Source: Paraburkholderia phenazinium
Lineage (GTDB): Bacteria; Pseudomonadota; Gammaproteobacteria; Burkholderiales; Burkholderiaceae
Direction of reading: 5' to 3'
Assembly (NCBI RefSeq): GCF_900100735.1
Contig: NZ_FNCJ01000006.1
Location: forward strand, 124,001 to 188,000
Length of the DNA: 64,000 bases
This document shows positions 31,877 through 39,960 of the stretch, in pieces; position 1 is the first letter of the stretch; each line of letters opens with the position of its first letter. Made by a program: the position numbers and the translations under genes. The notes below the pieces were generated by a model, which was given only the letters and a program-made list of their open reading frames with translations, did not search any database and was not told where the DNA came from.

Positions 31877-31967
31877 GTGAACATCGGGCGCACACCCCGT
31901 CGTGCGCTTCGACCATGCGGGCGGTTCGTCCGGGCCGTGGACCGGCGCCCCACCCGATCCGGTCGCT

Positions 31968-32465
31968 TCACGCCGGAACGCTCGCCGGTTCCCAGCGGTC
32001 CCGGTCGCCGTAGAGCTGCGCGATCGCCGCTGCGTCGGCCGGGTCGTTCAGGTCGAAGACCCATGCCTCGTCGCCCCACACGAGGCGCAGCCAGGGATCG
32101 ACGATCCACCGGCCGTCGATGACGGCGAAATCGTGCCCGCCAGCGTCCTGCCCGATCCGGCTGGTGGGGTTGTCCTCGCCCCAGAAGCCGACGACCGTCA
32201 CGCGTCCGGTGCCCAGCGTGCCGGCGATGTGGTTGGCGTAGTTGGTGCAGACCGTGGCGGATCCACCGTCCGGGAACACCTGCGTCAGGTCCTGCGCCGT
32301 GTCGAGGCCCGCCTCGATCATCGCCCGACCCTCGGTGAGGGTGAAGCGCTGGCCGGCCGTGGTTTCGAACGCCAGACCGAACGATTCGTCGGTCGCGAAA
32401 TGCTGCGCTGCGTAGGCGCGGAAATCATCTGCTGCCGTGGTCGGGGTGGGTTGTTCGATGGTCAT
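31968..32465 (-). CDS. Possible papain/transglutaminase-like protein
   Basis: A 165-residue soluble protein starting MTIEQPTP after AGGA. The order Cys (ATVCTNYANHIAG), then His (AGGHDFAVIDG), then Asp (WIVDPWLRL) fits the catalytic triad layout of transglutaminase/papain-like folds. The C-terminus is acidic. It is flanked by two copies of a 46 bp direct repeat. Enzyme activity is inference. Confidence 0.6.
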   Translation of the reverse strand: MTIEQPTPTTAADDFRAYAAQHFATDESFGLAFETTAGQRFTLTEGRAMIEAGLDTAQDLTQVFPDGGSATVCTNYANHIAGTLGTGRVTVVGFWGEDNPTSRIGQDAGGHDFAVIDGRWIVDPWLRLVWGDEAWVFDLNDPADAAAIAQLYGDRDRWEPASVPA

Positions 32466-32752
32466 GCCTGATCGTCCTGGTTGGAAGGTCTGCTGCCGTG
32501 TTTCGCCTGGCGCATTCGAAGACCTGCCGGCACCGGGACAAGGGGCTGGCCACAAGCCGCACGCCCGAAGGGTCGGGTGAGGACCAGCAGCGGGCGAGCC
32601 CTTGGCCACAACGGGGACGGTCGGTCTATGCGTCGGTGAAGGCGAAACGGGGCGGCTTTCCAGCCCGGAGGTGGACTGGCGCGCACCAGGGGAGCCCGCC
32701 CCCTTCCGGCGGGACGCGCCGTGGTGGTCTGGTCGTGAACGTGCGGTGCCGT
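32466..32752. other. Leader with GCCGCACGCC segment
   Basis: No gene is seen. The segment 32556-32583 (GCCGCACGCC ... GGTCGGGTGAGGA) is a shortened copy of those at 28488 and 30376. It lies upstream of the 32465 gene, as the others lie upstream of theirs. Confidence 0.45.
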
Positions 32753-32798
32753 GGCCGTCGGCAACATGTTGCGCAGTTTCGGCAACTTTTTGCGGGCC
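32753..32798 (+). repeat. 46 bp direct repeat, copy 2
   Basis: Second copy (see 31831-31876), with GCAACATGTTGC, a perfect 12 bp palindrome, where copy 1 has GCAAAACGTTGC. It lies about 100 bp upstream of the rightward 32898 gene. Confidence 0.85.
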
Positions 32799-32897
32799 AG
32801 GCTCTTGCAAGGCGGCCGGGCACCCCAACCTCTCGCGAACGGCGTACGAGCGGGGCTCGCGCGCACGGTTGATCAACCCACCGCAGGAGACCTTGAA

Positions 32898-33170
32898 ATG
32901 ATTGACGAAAACGCTGACGCAACCCGGGCCCGCGCCGAACAAGGGCGCAAAAACGCCGAGTTCCGCGACTTCATGGATTCCATCCGGCTGGACATGAAGG
33001 ATCAGGCGGACCTTGGCGGCAACAAGACCACGTACAAAGTGTCGAAGAGCTATCGCGAGTTCGTGGACGCTGCAATCGAGCGCCTGAGCGAGGAGGACTA
33101 CAAGGTCACGGTCGTGGACCCGGACGCTGAGCGCCCCGTCCTGCACATCTCCTGGGATGCACCCACCTGA
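32898..33170 (+). CDS. Small charged hypothetical protein
   Basis: A 90-residue protein starting MIDENADATR; AGGAGA lies upstream. It is highly charged and helical (RARAEQGRKNAEFRDFMDSI), then strands (YKVTVVDPDAERPVLHISW). It is one of few rightward genes in this part. No family was recognised. Confidence 0.75.
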   Translation: MIDENADATRARAEQGRKNAEFRDFMDSIRLDMKDQADLGGNKTTYKVSKSYREFVDAAIERLSEEDYKVTVVDPDAERPVLHISWDAPT

Positions 33171-33191
33171 TCGACGGTCTCGCGTCGAATC

Positions 33192-33217
33192 AAAAAGCGC
33201 CCACCAGGGTGAGCGCT
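33192..33217 (-). terminator. Terminator of the 33243 gene
   Basis: AAGCGC...GCGCTT hairpin with inner CACC/GGTG pairs, followed on the minus strand by TTTTT. Confidence 0.75.
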
Positions 33218-33242
33218 TCGATGGTGCTGGCGGTGCTGGCCC

Positions 33243-33890
33243 TCAGTGGAACGTGATGCCGCCCGCCCCAGTGGCCCGACGCTTGGCGATCGCCTCGGCG
33301 ATGGGGCTGTGCTTGAGGCTGAGGCGGACCTGCCGGCCAATCTCGTCGAGGTCGTCCAGGTCCTCCCACGCCTTGCCCATGGCGATCAGCGCGCGCTTTT
33401 CGATCTCGGGCAGGTCGAGCATTGCGGCCTGGTAGCGGTCGTTGATCCGCGCGCCGTCGAGCTTCGCGGCCCGGTGAAACGCGTTGATGCCCGGCTCCTT
33501 GACCTCGTGCTGGAACGCGCACAGGGCGCTGATCTCCAGGAGCGAAAAGGTCTCGCCCACGGGGGCGTTCATGGCCAGGCCCCGTTCCTCGCGCTCGCCC
33601 AGCACCACCATGATCTGGACCAAGGTCCACAGGTCGGCGGCGGTCGTGTCGTCGCGCACCTGTTGCTCGTCCGCGGGGCCTTTGGCGCCGACGATGACGA
33701 AGCGCTCCTCCATCGGCACGCCGACCATCAGCAAACAGCCCAGCGGGATCGGCTCGGAGCACGCCACCATCAGGCGGGTGACGTCGTAGGCGTCGAACTT
33801 GGCGCTCAGGACGTCGGCCACGATCCGCTCGCGCTGGGGTTCTGCGTTTTGGTGGTCACCGGCGGAACGGTGGGCATTGGGTTGCTGCAT
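33243..33890 (-). CDS. Hypothetical protein next to topB
   Basis: A 215-residue soluble protein starting MQQPNAHRSA, 7 bp after GGAGG. It is mixed alpha/beta in the first half (RLMVACSEPIPLGCLLMVGV), then helical and basic at the end (SPIAEAIAKRRATGAGG). No family was recognised. It lies 95 bp after topB, with a terminator between them, so it probably has separate control. Confidence 0.75.
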   Translation of the reverse strand: MQQPNAHRSAGDHQNAEPQRERIVADVLSAKFDAYDVTRLMVACSEPIPLGCLLMVGVPMEERFVIVGAKGPADEQQVRDDTTAADLWTLVQIMVVLGEREERGLAMNAPVGETFSLLEISALCAFQHEVKEPGINAFHRAAKLDGARINDRYQAAMLDLPEIEKRALIAMGKAWEDLDDLDEIGRQVRLSLKHSPIAEAIAKRRATGAGGITFH

Positions 33891-33927
33891 GGTGGTACCT
33901 CCTGGATGGAAAGGGGTTGATGGGCAT

Positions 33928-33961
33928 GAAAAAGCCTTCCCGGTGGTCGCCGTGGAAGGCT
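33928..33961 (-). terminator. Terminator of topB
   Basis: Minus strand: AGCCTTCC ... GGAAGGCT followed by TTTTC, 25 bp after the topB stop. Confidence 0.8.
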
Positions 33962-33985
33962 CGATGAACGATGGACGTCGGGCGG

Positions 33986-36175
33986 TTACTTCGGCCAGAC
34001 GCTGTGCTTGCACTCCGGGTAGTTGGTGCAGCCCTTGAACGTCTGGCCCGCCTTCGGGCCGTTCTTCACGGTGCGCGGCACCAGGTGGCCCTTCTTGCAC
34101 TTCGGGCACTTTTCTGCGCCCGCCGGCACCGGCCGTGGGGTGGGTTTGCCGTTCGCGCCGGTGTACGGCTTGCGTGCGGGCATGGCCTCGGGCGGGATGG
34201 TCGGCAGCGTGGACGCCTGAGCTGCGCGCACCAGCTCGACGATGGTCTCCTCCTGCGCCTTCATGAAGGCGTCCAGCGGGACCCGTTTGGTGGCGATGCC
34301 GTCGAGCAGCGCTTCCCAGCGGGCGGTCATGCCCGGGTCGATGAGTTTCTTCGGCAGCGCGTCCACCAGGATCCGCCCGATCACCGTGGAGACGAGCTGC
34401 TTGCCCTTGGCCTCCACGAAGCTGCGCTTGAGGATCGTCTCGATGATCGCCGCGCGCGTCGCCGACCGGCCGATGCCGTCCAGGGCTTTGAGCTTCTTGC
34501 GCTCCTCGGGGTCGCTGACCGTGCGGTAGACGTGTTTCATCGCGGTCAGCAGCGAGCCTTCGGTGTAGCGCGGCGGGGGCGTCGTGCGTTTGGCCGCGAC
34601 GTTCACCGCCTTGCAATCGACCCAGGATTGCTCGGCGAGCACCGGCAGGAGCGGCGTGCTGCCCTTGGGGGCCTTGCCGGCGTCCGCGGCCGGGGCCTCG
34701 CCCTGAAACACGGCCCGCCAGCCCGGGTCCTTCACGACCCGCCCGTTGGCGGCGAAGCGCTCGTCGGCGATGGTGATCTCGATCTTGGACTTGTCCACCA
34801 GGCAGTTCGGGTAGAACTGCGCCACGTACTGCCTGGCCACCATCTCGTAGGTGTGCTTCTGCACCGCGGTGAGGCTGTTCCAGTCCGGCGCCTGGACGGT
34901 CGGGATCAGCGCGTGGTGCTCCCCGACCTGCTTGTCGTTCCAGGCCCGGCTGCGGATCGTCACGTTGGCGTTGGCCACCAGCGTGGCCAGGTGCGGAGCC
35001 CCCTGCGCGATCGCGTCCAGCACGACCGGCGCTTCACCGTGCTGCGATTCCGGCAGGTAGGCGCAGTCCGAGCGCGGGTAGGTCACGTGGCCCGCGAGGT
35101 ACAGCTCCTGGAAGGTGTCCAGGACCTGCTTGGCCGAATAGCCGTACCTGGCGTTCAGGGCCGTCTGCAGGCCGGTCAGCTCGAAGGGCATCGGGGCGCG
35201 TTCCTCCACCGGCTTGTTCAGGTAACGCGTGACCACGCCCTGGCCGGCCTGCTGGACCTTGGCCGCGAGCTGGTCCGCCTTCGCCTTGTCGATGATGCGG
35301 TTCTGCGCGTCGAGCCAGGCCGGACGGGTGCCGCCCGCGGTGCCGGCGGCGCCCTGCAGCTCGTCCGCGTCGGCGCACTCCTCGTCCTCCTCCGCTTCGC
35401 CGTTGGCGTCCAGCTCGGCCTGCTTCTCGGCGCTTTCCAGGGACAGGCCCGGGGGGAGCCAGCGCGACCAGAACGGCAACGCCGGTTGCGCCGGGTCGGC
35501 GAACTGCGCCTCGATGGTCCAGAAGTCCTTGGGGACGAACGCGTCGATCTCGCGATCGCGCTTCACCACGATCGCCAGGGTGGGCGACTGCACGCGGCCG
35601 ACGGAGAGCACGCCCGGGTAGTTCTGCTTTTTCGCGAGGATGGTGTAGGCCCGCGACATGTTCATGCCCACCAGCCAGTCCGCGCGCTGACGGCCCAGGC
35701 CGGCTTCGTAGAGCGGGAAATACTGGGTGTTGTCCTCGAGGTTCGCGATGGCCTTCTTCACGGTCACCGGGTCCATCGCGCTCATGTGAATCCGCGCGAC
35801 CGGCTTGGTGTTGCCGAAATGGAGAAGCACCTCATCCACCAGGAGCTGGCCTTCCCGGTCGGCGTCCCCGCCGTTGACCACGGACGTGCACTTTTTCAGC
35901 AGGGCCTTGATGACGGCCACCTGGTCCTTCTTGTCCTCGGTGATCTTGAGCTTCCAGTCCTTGGGGATGATCGGCAGGTCCTCGAACGCCCAGGGAAACT
36001 TGCCCCAGCGTTCGTCGTAGTCGCCCGGCTGCACCTGTTCCAGGACGTGGCCGGCGAGCCAGGACACGTAGCCGTCGCCCGTTTCCACGTAGCCGTTCTG
36101 GCGCTTGTGCGGCTTGGGCAGGTGCGGCAGCACGGCCTGGGCCATGGACGGTTTTTCGAAAATCCAAAGACGCAT
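33986..36175 (-). CDS. topB: DNA topoisomerase III
   Basis: A 729-residue type IA topoisomerase. The Toprim domain (EKPSMAQAVLP; VNGGDADREGQLLVDEVL) is followed by the core with VLSVGRVQSPTLAIVVKRD and the catalytic tyrosine region VTYPRSDCAYLP (Tyr about 366). An internal acidic insert lies near residue 270. The C-terminus has a zinc motif (KCPKCKKGHL ... CTNYPEC). It relaxes and decatenates single-stranded-region DNA and is common on conjugative plasmids. GGAGGAG precedes the ATG. Confidence 0.95.
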   Translation of the reverse strand: MRLWIFEKPSMAQAVLPHLPKPHKRQNGYVETGDGYVSWLAGHVLEQVQPGDYDERWGKFPWAFEDLPIIPKDWKLKITEDKKDQVAVIKALLKKCTSVVNGGDADREGQLLVDEVLLHFGNTKPVARIHMSAMDPVTVKKAIANLEDNTQYFPLYEAGLGRQRADWLVGMNMSRAYTILAKKQNYPGVLSVGRVQSPTLAIVVKRDREIDAFVPKDFWTIEAQFADPAQPALPFWSRWLPPGLSLESAEKQAELDANGEAEEDEECADADELQGAAGTAGGTRPAWLDAQNRIIDKAKADQLAAKVQQAGQGVVTRYLNKPVEERAPMPFELTGLQTALNARYGYSAKQVLDTFQELYLAGHVTYPRSDCAYLPESQHGEAPVVLDAIAQGAPHLATLVANANVTIRSRAWNDKQVGEHHALIPTVQAPDWNSLTAVQKHTYEMVARQYVAQFYPNCLVDKSKIEITIADERFAANGRVVKDPGWRAVFQGEAPAADAGKAPKGSTPLLPVLAEQSWVDCKAVNVAAKRTTPPPRYTEGSLLTAMKHVYRTVSDPEERKKLKALDGIGRSATRAAIIETILKRSFVEAKGKQLVSTVIGRILVDALPKKLIDPGMTARWEALLDGIATKRVPLDAFMKAQEETIVELVRAAQASTLPTIPPEAMPARKPYTGANGKPTPRPVPAGAEKCPKCKKGHLVPRTVKNGPKAGQTFKGCTNYPECKHSVWPK

Positions 36176-36204
36176 CTGCTCCTCCCGTTGTGGTCGTGCC
36201 GAGC

Positions 36205-36256
36205 TGTGCTATGGCACGGGAGCAGTACGTACTAGCAGGTCGAAAGGGCCTGTCAA
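36205..36256 (-). promoter_or_regulatory. topB promoter with downstream operator
   Basis: Minus strand: -35 TTGACA (36256-36251), 16 bp spacer, -10 TAGTAC (36234-36229), then operator CGTGCCATAGCACA (36218-36205) about 10 bp after the -10 box, where binding would block initiation or early elongation. Confidence 0.75.
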
Positions 36257-36443
36257 ATCGGGCGTGGCGCAGGGCGGTGGGGATCGAGCGATGCAGCGCC
36301 CGGGTCGGTGACCTGGCCCTGGCCGGCTGACTTTTTTGTAACAGTTTGGGAAAACGGTGAGGTTATGGGCGGTTTTTCACTATATGTATGGCCACCTCGC
36401 GATCGTGCGGGCGTGGCGCCCGTCCAATCGCCCAGGAGGCACC

Positions 36444-36752
36444 ATGACGACCACCCCGTTTGACCATCCCGACACACCGGCCGCGATCGCTCGCGCGCTG
36501 CTCGCCTGGCTGCTCACGCAGCTCGACCACCGGGACGGCACCCTGCGCACGCTCTGCGCCGCCGATCCGCACCACGCCGCGCTGTGGGCCGCGCTGCCCC
36601 ATGGGTGGCGGAGGAAAACCGGGCGGGCGTTCAACCGCCTGGTGCGCGAGCGCCGGCGTGGCCCCGGTGAGCCGCTGGTGTGGTGCTACAACCTGCCCGC
36701 CGACCGTCCGCACGTCCACGCGCGGTACGAGGTGTTGCCCGCGAGGCGGTAG
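36444..36752 (+). CDS. Small basic hypothetical protein
   Basis: A 102-residue protein starting MTTTPFDHPD, 4 bp after AGGAGG. It is helical and Ala/Arg-rich (AIARALLAWLLTQLDHRDGT), with a basic middle (WRRKTGRAFNRLVRERRRG). It is divergent from topB and upstream of the origin region. It could be a DNA-binding accessory of replication; no family match. Confidence 0.7.
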   Translation: MTTTPFDHPDTPAAIARALLAWLLTQLDHRDGTLRTLCAADPHHAALWAALPHGWRRKTGRAFNRLVRERRRGPGEPLVWCYNLPADRPHVHARYEVLPARR

Positions 36753-37219
36753 CGCCTGGGATGGCAGGATCTGACCGCGACGCTGAGGTGTGGCCCTGCG
36801 GGAACGTCAAAGGCCTGGGCCTCCGGCCAGCACTCCCCTTCGGCCGGATCCTGCGGAGAGGGTTCTGCTTCGATCGTGGGCCCGCCTCGTGCCGCCAGGC
36901 CACCGGGTGGTGTTGAGTGCCCTCGCCTCCGGCGGGGGTTGGTTGTTCGCTGTTCCGGGGTTGGGGTTCGCCGGAGGCGCTGAGCAACGCTCCAGGTTTT
37001 TTCAACCGGTGGGTTCGGGTGAACCGCCTCCAGGCGGGTTCACCCAGGAACCCCCTCACCGATTTTTTCTCGCTTGTACTACAGTACCTTTCAAGGGGGG
37101 ACGCGCCCCCCGGAGGGGGCGCCCCCCTTAAAAGGGTTTCTTAAGCTGTACCTTAGAAAGACGTACCTTAAGGAGCGCCGCAAACCCAATACCAGCAAGG
37201 CTTTGCGGGGAGCCGTGGC
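36753..37219. other. Origin-proximal non-coding region
   Basis: No gene is seen. Positions 37093-37129 form a large nested hairpin (AAGGGGGG ... GCGCCCCC/GGGGGCGC ... CCCCCCTT). GTACCTT occurs three times (37084, 37148, 37163) in a locally AT-richer stretch. With the iterons just beyond, this is likely part of the replication origin. Confidence 0.65.
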
Positions 37220-37323
37220 TGCGTTTTTTACAGTCCCCTGGATGCGTTTTTTACAGTGGGGCGCTGCGTTTTTTACAGTGACCCGGATGCGTTTTTTACA
37301 GTCACCGCTGCGTTTTTAACGGT
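37220..37323 (+). repeat. Five-copy iteron array, candidate oriV
   Basis: TGCGTTTTTTACAGT occurs at 37220, 37243, 37265 and 37288, and a variant TGCGTTTTTAACGGT at 37309. Centre-to-centre steps are 23, 22, 23 and 21 bp, about two helical turns. This is the classic form of initiator-binding iterons. The array lies just beyond the 3' end of the TrfA-like gene. Confidence 0.9.
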
Positions 37324-37334
37324 GCCCTGGCACC
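37321..37334. promoter_or_regulatory. Operator touching the last iteron
   Basis: GGTGCCCTGGCACC, a perfect palindrome with the GTGC-N4-GCAC core, overlapping the last three bases of iteron five. The plasmid regulator could therefore compete with or help the initiator. Confidence 0.7.
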
Positions 37335-37347
37335 CTGCCCGCCCCAT

Positions 37348-37370
37348 GAAAAACGGCCCCGAAGGGCCGT
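37348..37370 (-). terminator. Terminator of the replication gene
   Basis: Minus strand ACGGCCC-TTCG-GGGCCGT followed by TTTTTC, right after the stop codon at 37376. Confidence 0.9.
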
Positions 37371-37375
37371 GCGGA

Positions 37376-38542
37376 TCAGAGGGCAACCTTTGATCGCTGT
37401 CGCGCTGCCGTTTTCTCGGCCGCCGACCGGGTGTCCCCCTCCTCCGGCTTCGGGTTGGGTTTGCGATCGGTGGGCGCCACGTCGATCGCGCGCCCCGGCT
37501 CTTCGTACGGCTTCAGGCGGGACTGGCTGGCTTTGGTGACGTGCAGCATGCCGTCCTTGATCGCCGTGCTGGGGGCGAACAGGCCGCATGCCACCAGCTC
37601 GCCGATGGCCCTGATCATCTTGGCCCGGAAGTTCTTCGGAAGCATGTGGTCCGAGCCGCTCAACGTCCGCAGCTTTTCAAGCGACATTGGAATCGGATCG
37701 GAGTGGGTGGAGTAGTAATCGTGGCACCACTTCGCCAGCGCTGAATCCAGGCCCGCCTTGCGTCGAAGGTCCAGCAGGGTCATGTCGCTTTCGAACAGCG
37801 GCATGATGGCTTCATCGAAAGCGATGAAATACCGGCGATCCCGACCCACGCCGATTTCGTCGAACCGTTTGAGCAAGTTTCCGCGGCACACGATCCGGGC
37901 GTTGGCGAACCGCTGATCCTGGTCCACCTGAATGCCGTCCTTTCGGGGCATCCGTTTGACACGCAGCTTGCCGGAATGGAGGCGCTCCAGGGACGCGGTG
38001 ATGATCCGGTTGGTCGCCCCGCTGTCGGTCTGCCGGCCGAGCATCTTGCACAGATCGTTGAGCTTGATCATCACCCGGTCGCCCATCCGGGCCCCGGCGT
38101 TCCGGCATGTGATCACGCAGGCCTGCCAGACCTCGCTGTCCGTCTGGTTCAGGCGGGGGCCGATGTAGTCGATCAGGTACGGATCCTGGGCCATCACGGT
38201 CCGGATGATGAAGTCCCCGAGCACGCGCTCCTTGCCGACAACGCCCGGACTGTCCAGATCGTCGCTCTCCCGCTTGACCAGGCACCCGAAGAGAGCGCTA
38301 CGGGCGATGGCGTTGGGGGTCATCCGCTCGTCGTTCGGCCACGGCCGGGTGGTGCTGACCTGACTGTCGTTGACCACGACACCGCTGGTGACGATCGGCG
38401 CGACCGTCAGCACGTTCTCGCGCGAGGCACCTTTGGTTTTCGTCGCACCGCTGGGCCCGCGCAACGGCACCACCACGGCCGGTTCAGGATTCGCCGTCCT
38501 GGTCAGCACGTTCGAACGATGGGGAAAGACGGGGCGGCTCAT
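37376..38542 (-). CDS. trfA: TrfA-family replication initiator
   Basis: A 388-residue protein. The central region has the TrfA-type signature PNAIARSALFGCLVKR, followed by winged-helix-like text (DLCKMLGRQTDSGATNRIIT; FDEAIMPLFESDMTLLDLR). The N-terminal about 75 residues are unstructured-looking and the C-terminus is charged. It should bind the iterons at 37220-37323. ATG 38542 overlaps the stop of 38539-38967 (ATGA), so the two are translationally coupled. Confidence 0.85.
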   Translation of the reverse strand: MSRPVFPHRSNVLTRTANPEPAVVVPLRGPSGATKTKGASRENVLTVAPIVTSGVVVNDSQVSTTRPWPNDERMTPNAIARSALFGCLVKRESDDLDSPGVVGKERVLGDFIIRTVMAQDPYLIDYIGPRLNQTDSEVWQACVITCRNAGARMGDRVMIKLNDLCKMLGRQTDSGATNRIITASLERLHSGKLRVKRMPRKDGIQVDQDQRFANARIVCRGNLLKRFDEIGVGRDRRYFIAFDEAIMPLFESDMTLLDLRRKAGLDSALAKWCHDYYSTHSDPIPMSLEKLRTLSGSDHMLPKNFRAKMIRAIGELVACGLFAPSTAIKDGMLHVTKASQSRLKPYEEPGRAIDVAPTDRKPNPKPEEGDTRSAAEKTAARQRSKVAL

Positions 38543-38967
38543 GCTGCACCCCGCACCGTCACGGCCTTCGTCGCCCGCCCTTCGAGCCAGGCGTCGCCCA
38601 GGGCGTCCCACAACCCGGGGATTCCGTTCATGTTCGCGATCCCAGCGGTCAGCAAGGCGCGCATCACGGCGGCACGCTCCCGACCAAGGGTGACACTCAC
38701 AGCCCGGAGTGCCTCGTACGCCTCGTCGAGCATCGAGCCGCGCGCGTTCACCCGGTCGATCAGCTTGACCCGGGCGGGTTCGGCGTCGAGCACGGCTTGC
38801 CAGGCGCCGCTCAGGGCGGGCGCGGCCAGGACCTGTTCGGCCAGCACGCCGTTGAAGCGGCTGGGGGCCAACTGGTAGTAGGTGGCCAGCTCGTCGAGGC
38901 GAGCAGCCATGGCTCCCGTCACGGACGTCTGCACGAACATGCGGGGTGGGCTCATGATGCAGGACAT
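38539..38967 (-). CDS. Protein coupled to the replication initiator
   Basis: A 142-residue helical protein, MSCIMSPPRMF start with GAGG 6 bp upstream (Met 5 is an alternative). It is Ala/Leu-rich (LDELATYYQLAPSRFNGVLA). It has no recognised domain and no signal peptide. Its 4 bp overlap with the initiator gene suggests a function in copy-number control or replication, as inference. The leader region carries a CTATAG repeat and an operator. Confidence 0.75.
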   Translation of the reverse strand: MSCIMSPPRMFVQTSVTGAMAARLDELATYYQLAPSRFNGVLAEQVLAAPALSGAWQAVLDAEPARVKLIDRVNARGSMLDEAYEALRAVSVTLGRERAAVMRALLTAGIANMNGIPGLWDALGDAWLEGRATKAVTVRGAA

Positions 38968-39125
38968 GCGAGACCTCGTGGTGATCTACGCGCCAGGCTG
39001 CGGCGCTGCACAACCAGGCTCTCGTACATCCGGGTCCACGTAAAATACGAACGTAATAAAACCGGGGGCAAGCGCGATGATATTTCGCTATAGGCGAGAG
39101 GCATCTATAGCCGTGCCTTGGCACG
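38968..39125 (-). promoter_or_regulatory. Control region of the replication operon
   Basis: It contains the operator CGTGCCTTGGCACG (39112-39125) and the CTATAG inverted repeat GCTATAG-N11-CTATAGC (39087-39111). It also has near-repeats ACGTAAAATACG and ACGTAATAAAAC (39038-39062). A -35-like TTGCCC (39071-39066) with TATTTT (39047-39042) has an 18 bp spacer, unlike the others, so the promoter call is weak. Confidence 0.55.
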
Positions 39126-39132
39126 CCGTCGA

Positions 39133-39339
39133 TCAGCGGCGCGAGCGGATCTTGTAGGCCGCGTGCCTGTTGAGATACCACCGGGTGAGCCAGAACGACC
39201 ACAAGGTGGCGAACGGAAGGTCTTCGCCCCGTTGTCGGGCGATGTCCTTCGCCCAGGTCGCCATGGGACGAGTCGGACGGCGCAGCACGACGATGGCCAC
39301 GAACAGGGCGAGAACGGCAACGATAGGGGTGGGCAGCAC
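39133..39339 (-). CDS. Small membrane protein
   Basis: A 68-residue protein. GTG 39339 is chosen because AGGAG lies 7 bp before it and the promoter at 39372-39399 would exclude the frame's first Met. One N-terminal membrane helix (TPIVAVLALFVAIVVLRRP) is followed by a basic, aromatic C-terminus (LWSFWLTRWYLNRHAAYKI). It is probably a small inner-membrane protein of the plasmid backbone. Confidence 0.7.
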   Translation of the reverse strand: MLPTPIVAVLALFVAIVVLRRPTRPMATWAKDIARQRGEDLPFATLWSFWLTRWYLNRHAAYKIRSRR

Positions 39340-39371
39340 GGTTGAACTCCTGGGTTGGCGCAACGGCGCCA

Positions 39372-39399
39372 CCTTTAGCAGGTCCTGCGCGTCCGTCAA
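39372..39399 (-). promoter_or_regulatory. Promoter of the 39339 gene
   Basis: Minus strand: -35 TTGACG (39399-39394), 16 bp spacer, -10 TAAAGG (39377-39372). Confidence 0.7.
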
Positions 39400-39412
39400 C
39401 ATCCGACGGGGT

Positions 39413-39742
39413 TCACCGCACGTTCCTGACCCGTGCCCCGATGCCCATCATCAGCCCGGCCACGCGCACCAGCACGGGCCTGCCCTCGCTCGGGAGCGCG
39501 ACGCCGGAGCCGCTGGCGCCCAGCACCGCGTCCAGGCGACGGTTGACCACGCCGGCGACGCCGTAGCAGCCGTTCGAGATCGCGGAAACGCCCGGAACGG
39601 TCGACTCCGGGATCCGGTCGCAGACCATGGTCATGCCCTGGCTGAACGCTGCCAGGGAGGTCGGCAGGGAGATCTCGCCGCCCAGGACCGCGGAGGTCGT
39701 GGCGATGGTGGACAGCAGGATCAGGGGTTTGATGACGCGCAT
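39413..39742 (-). CDS. Probable exported or membrane protein
   Basis: A 109-residue protein starting MRVIKPLILL after GAGGAG. It has an N-terminal signal-like hydrophobic segment (KPLILLSTIATTSAVLGG) with Ala/Gly after it. The rest has two Cys (VCDRIPES; NGCYGVAG) that could form a disulphide outside the cytoplasm. The C-terminus is hydrophobic then basic. No family was recognised. Confidence 0.7.
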   Translation of the reverse strand: MRVIKPLILLSTIATTSAVLGGEISLPTSLAAFSQGMTMVCDRIPESTVPGVSAISNGCYGVAGVVNRRLDAVLGASGSGVALPSEGRPVLVRVAGLMMGIGARVRNVR

Positions 39743-39789
39743 CGTGGGGTCTCCTCGGGGTGGTGCCGGTGCGTCCGGCTTCTGCAACG

Positions 39790-39841
39790 ACCTTAGCAGT
39801 CGTTGGGGTGGTGTCAAACGGTGGGGCCGTGCGTTGGCACG
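39790..39841 (-). promoter_or_regulatory. Promoter with upstream operator
   Basis: Minus strand: -35 TTGACA (39817-39812), 16 bp spacer, -10 TAAGGT (39795-39790). Operator CGTGCCAACGCACG (39841-39828) lies 10 bp upstream of the -35 box. Confidence 0.8.
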
Positions 39842-39960
39842 GGTTGCCCCGGGGTGTGGCACGGTGACCACATCCGGTCGTCCGGAGGTCAAGCGGCGCT
39901 CACGTGGTCGCCGTACAATCGTGGCCCATGCCCCGCGCAGCCCCGTCGAAGGACCCTCGA

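Noticed and set aside
33971..36235. Rightward 754-residue frame opposite topB
   Set aside because: The topB frame is unmistakable and the opposite frame has shadow composition.
18075..37323. CTCTTC repeat and iterons as CRISPR
   Set aside because: The hexamer has no spacers. The iterons have 7-8 bp gaps, far too short for CRISPR spacers, and no cas gene is present.
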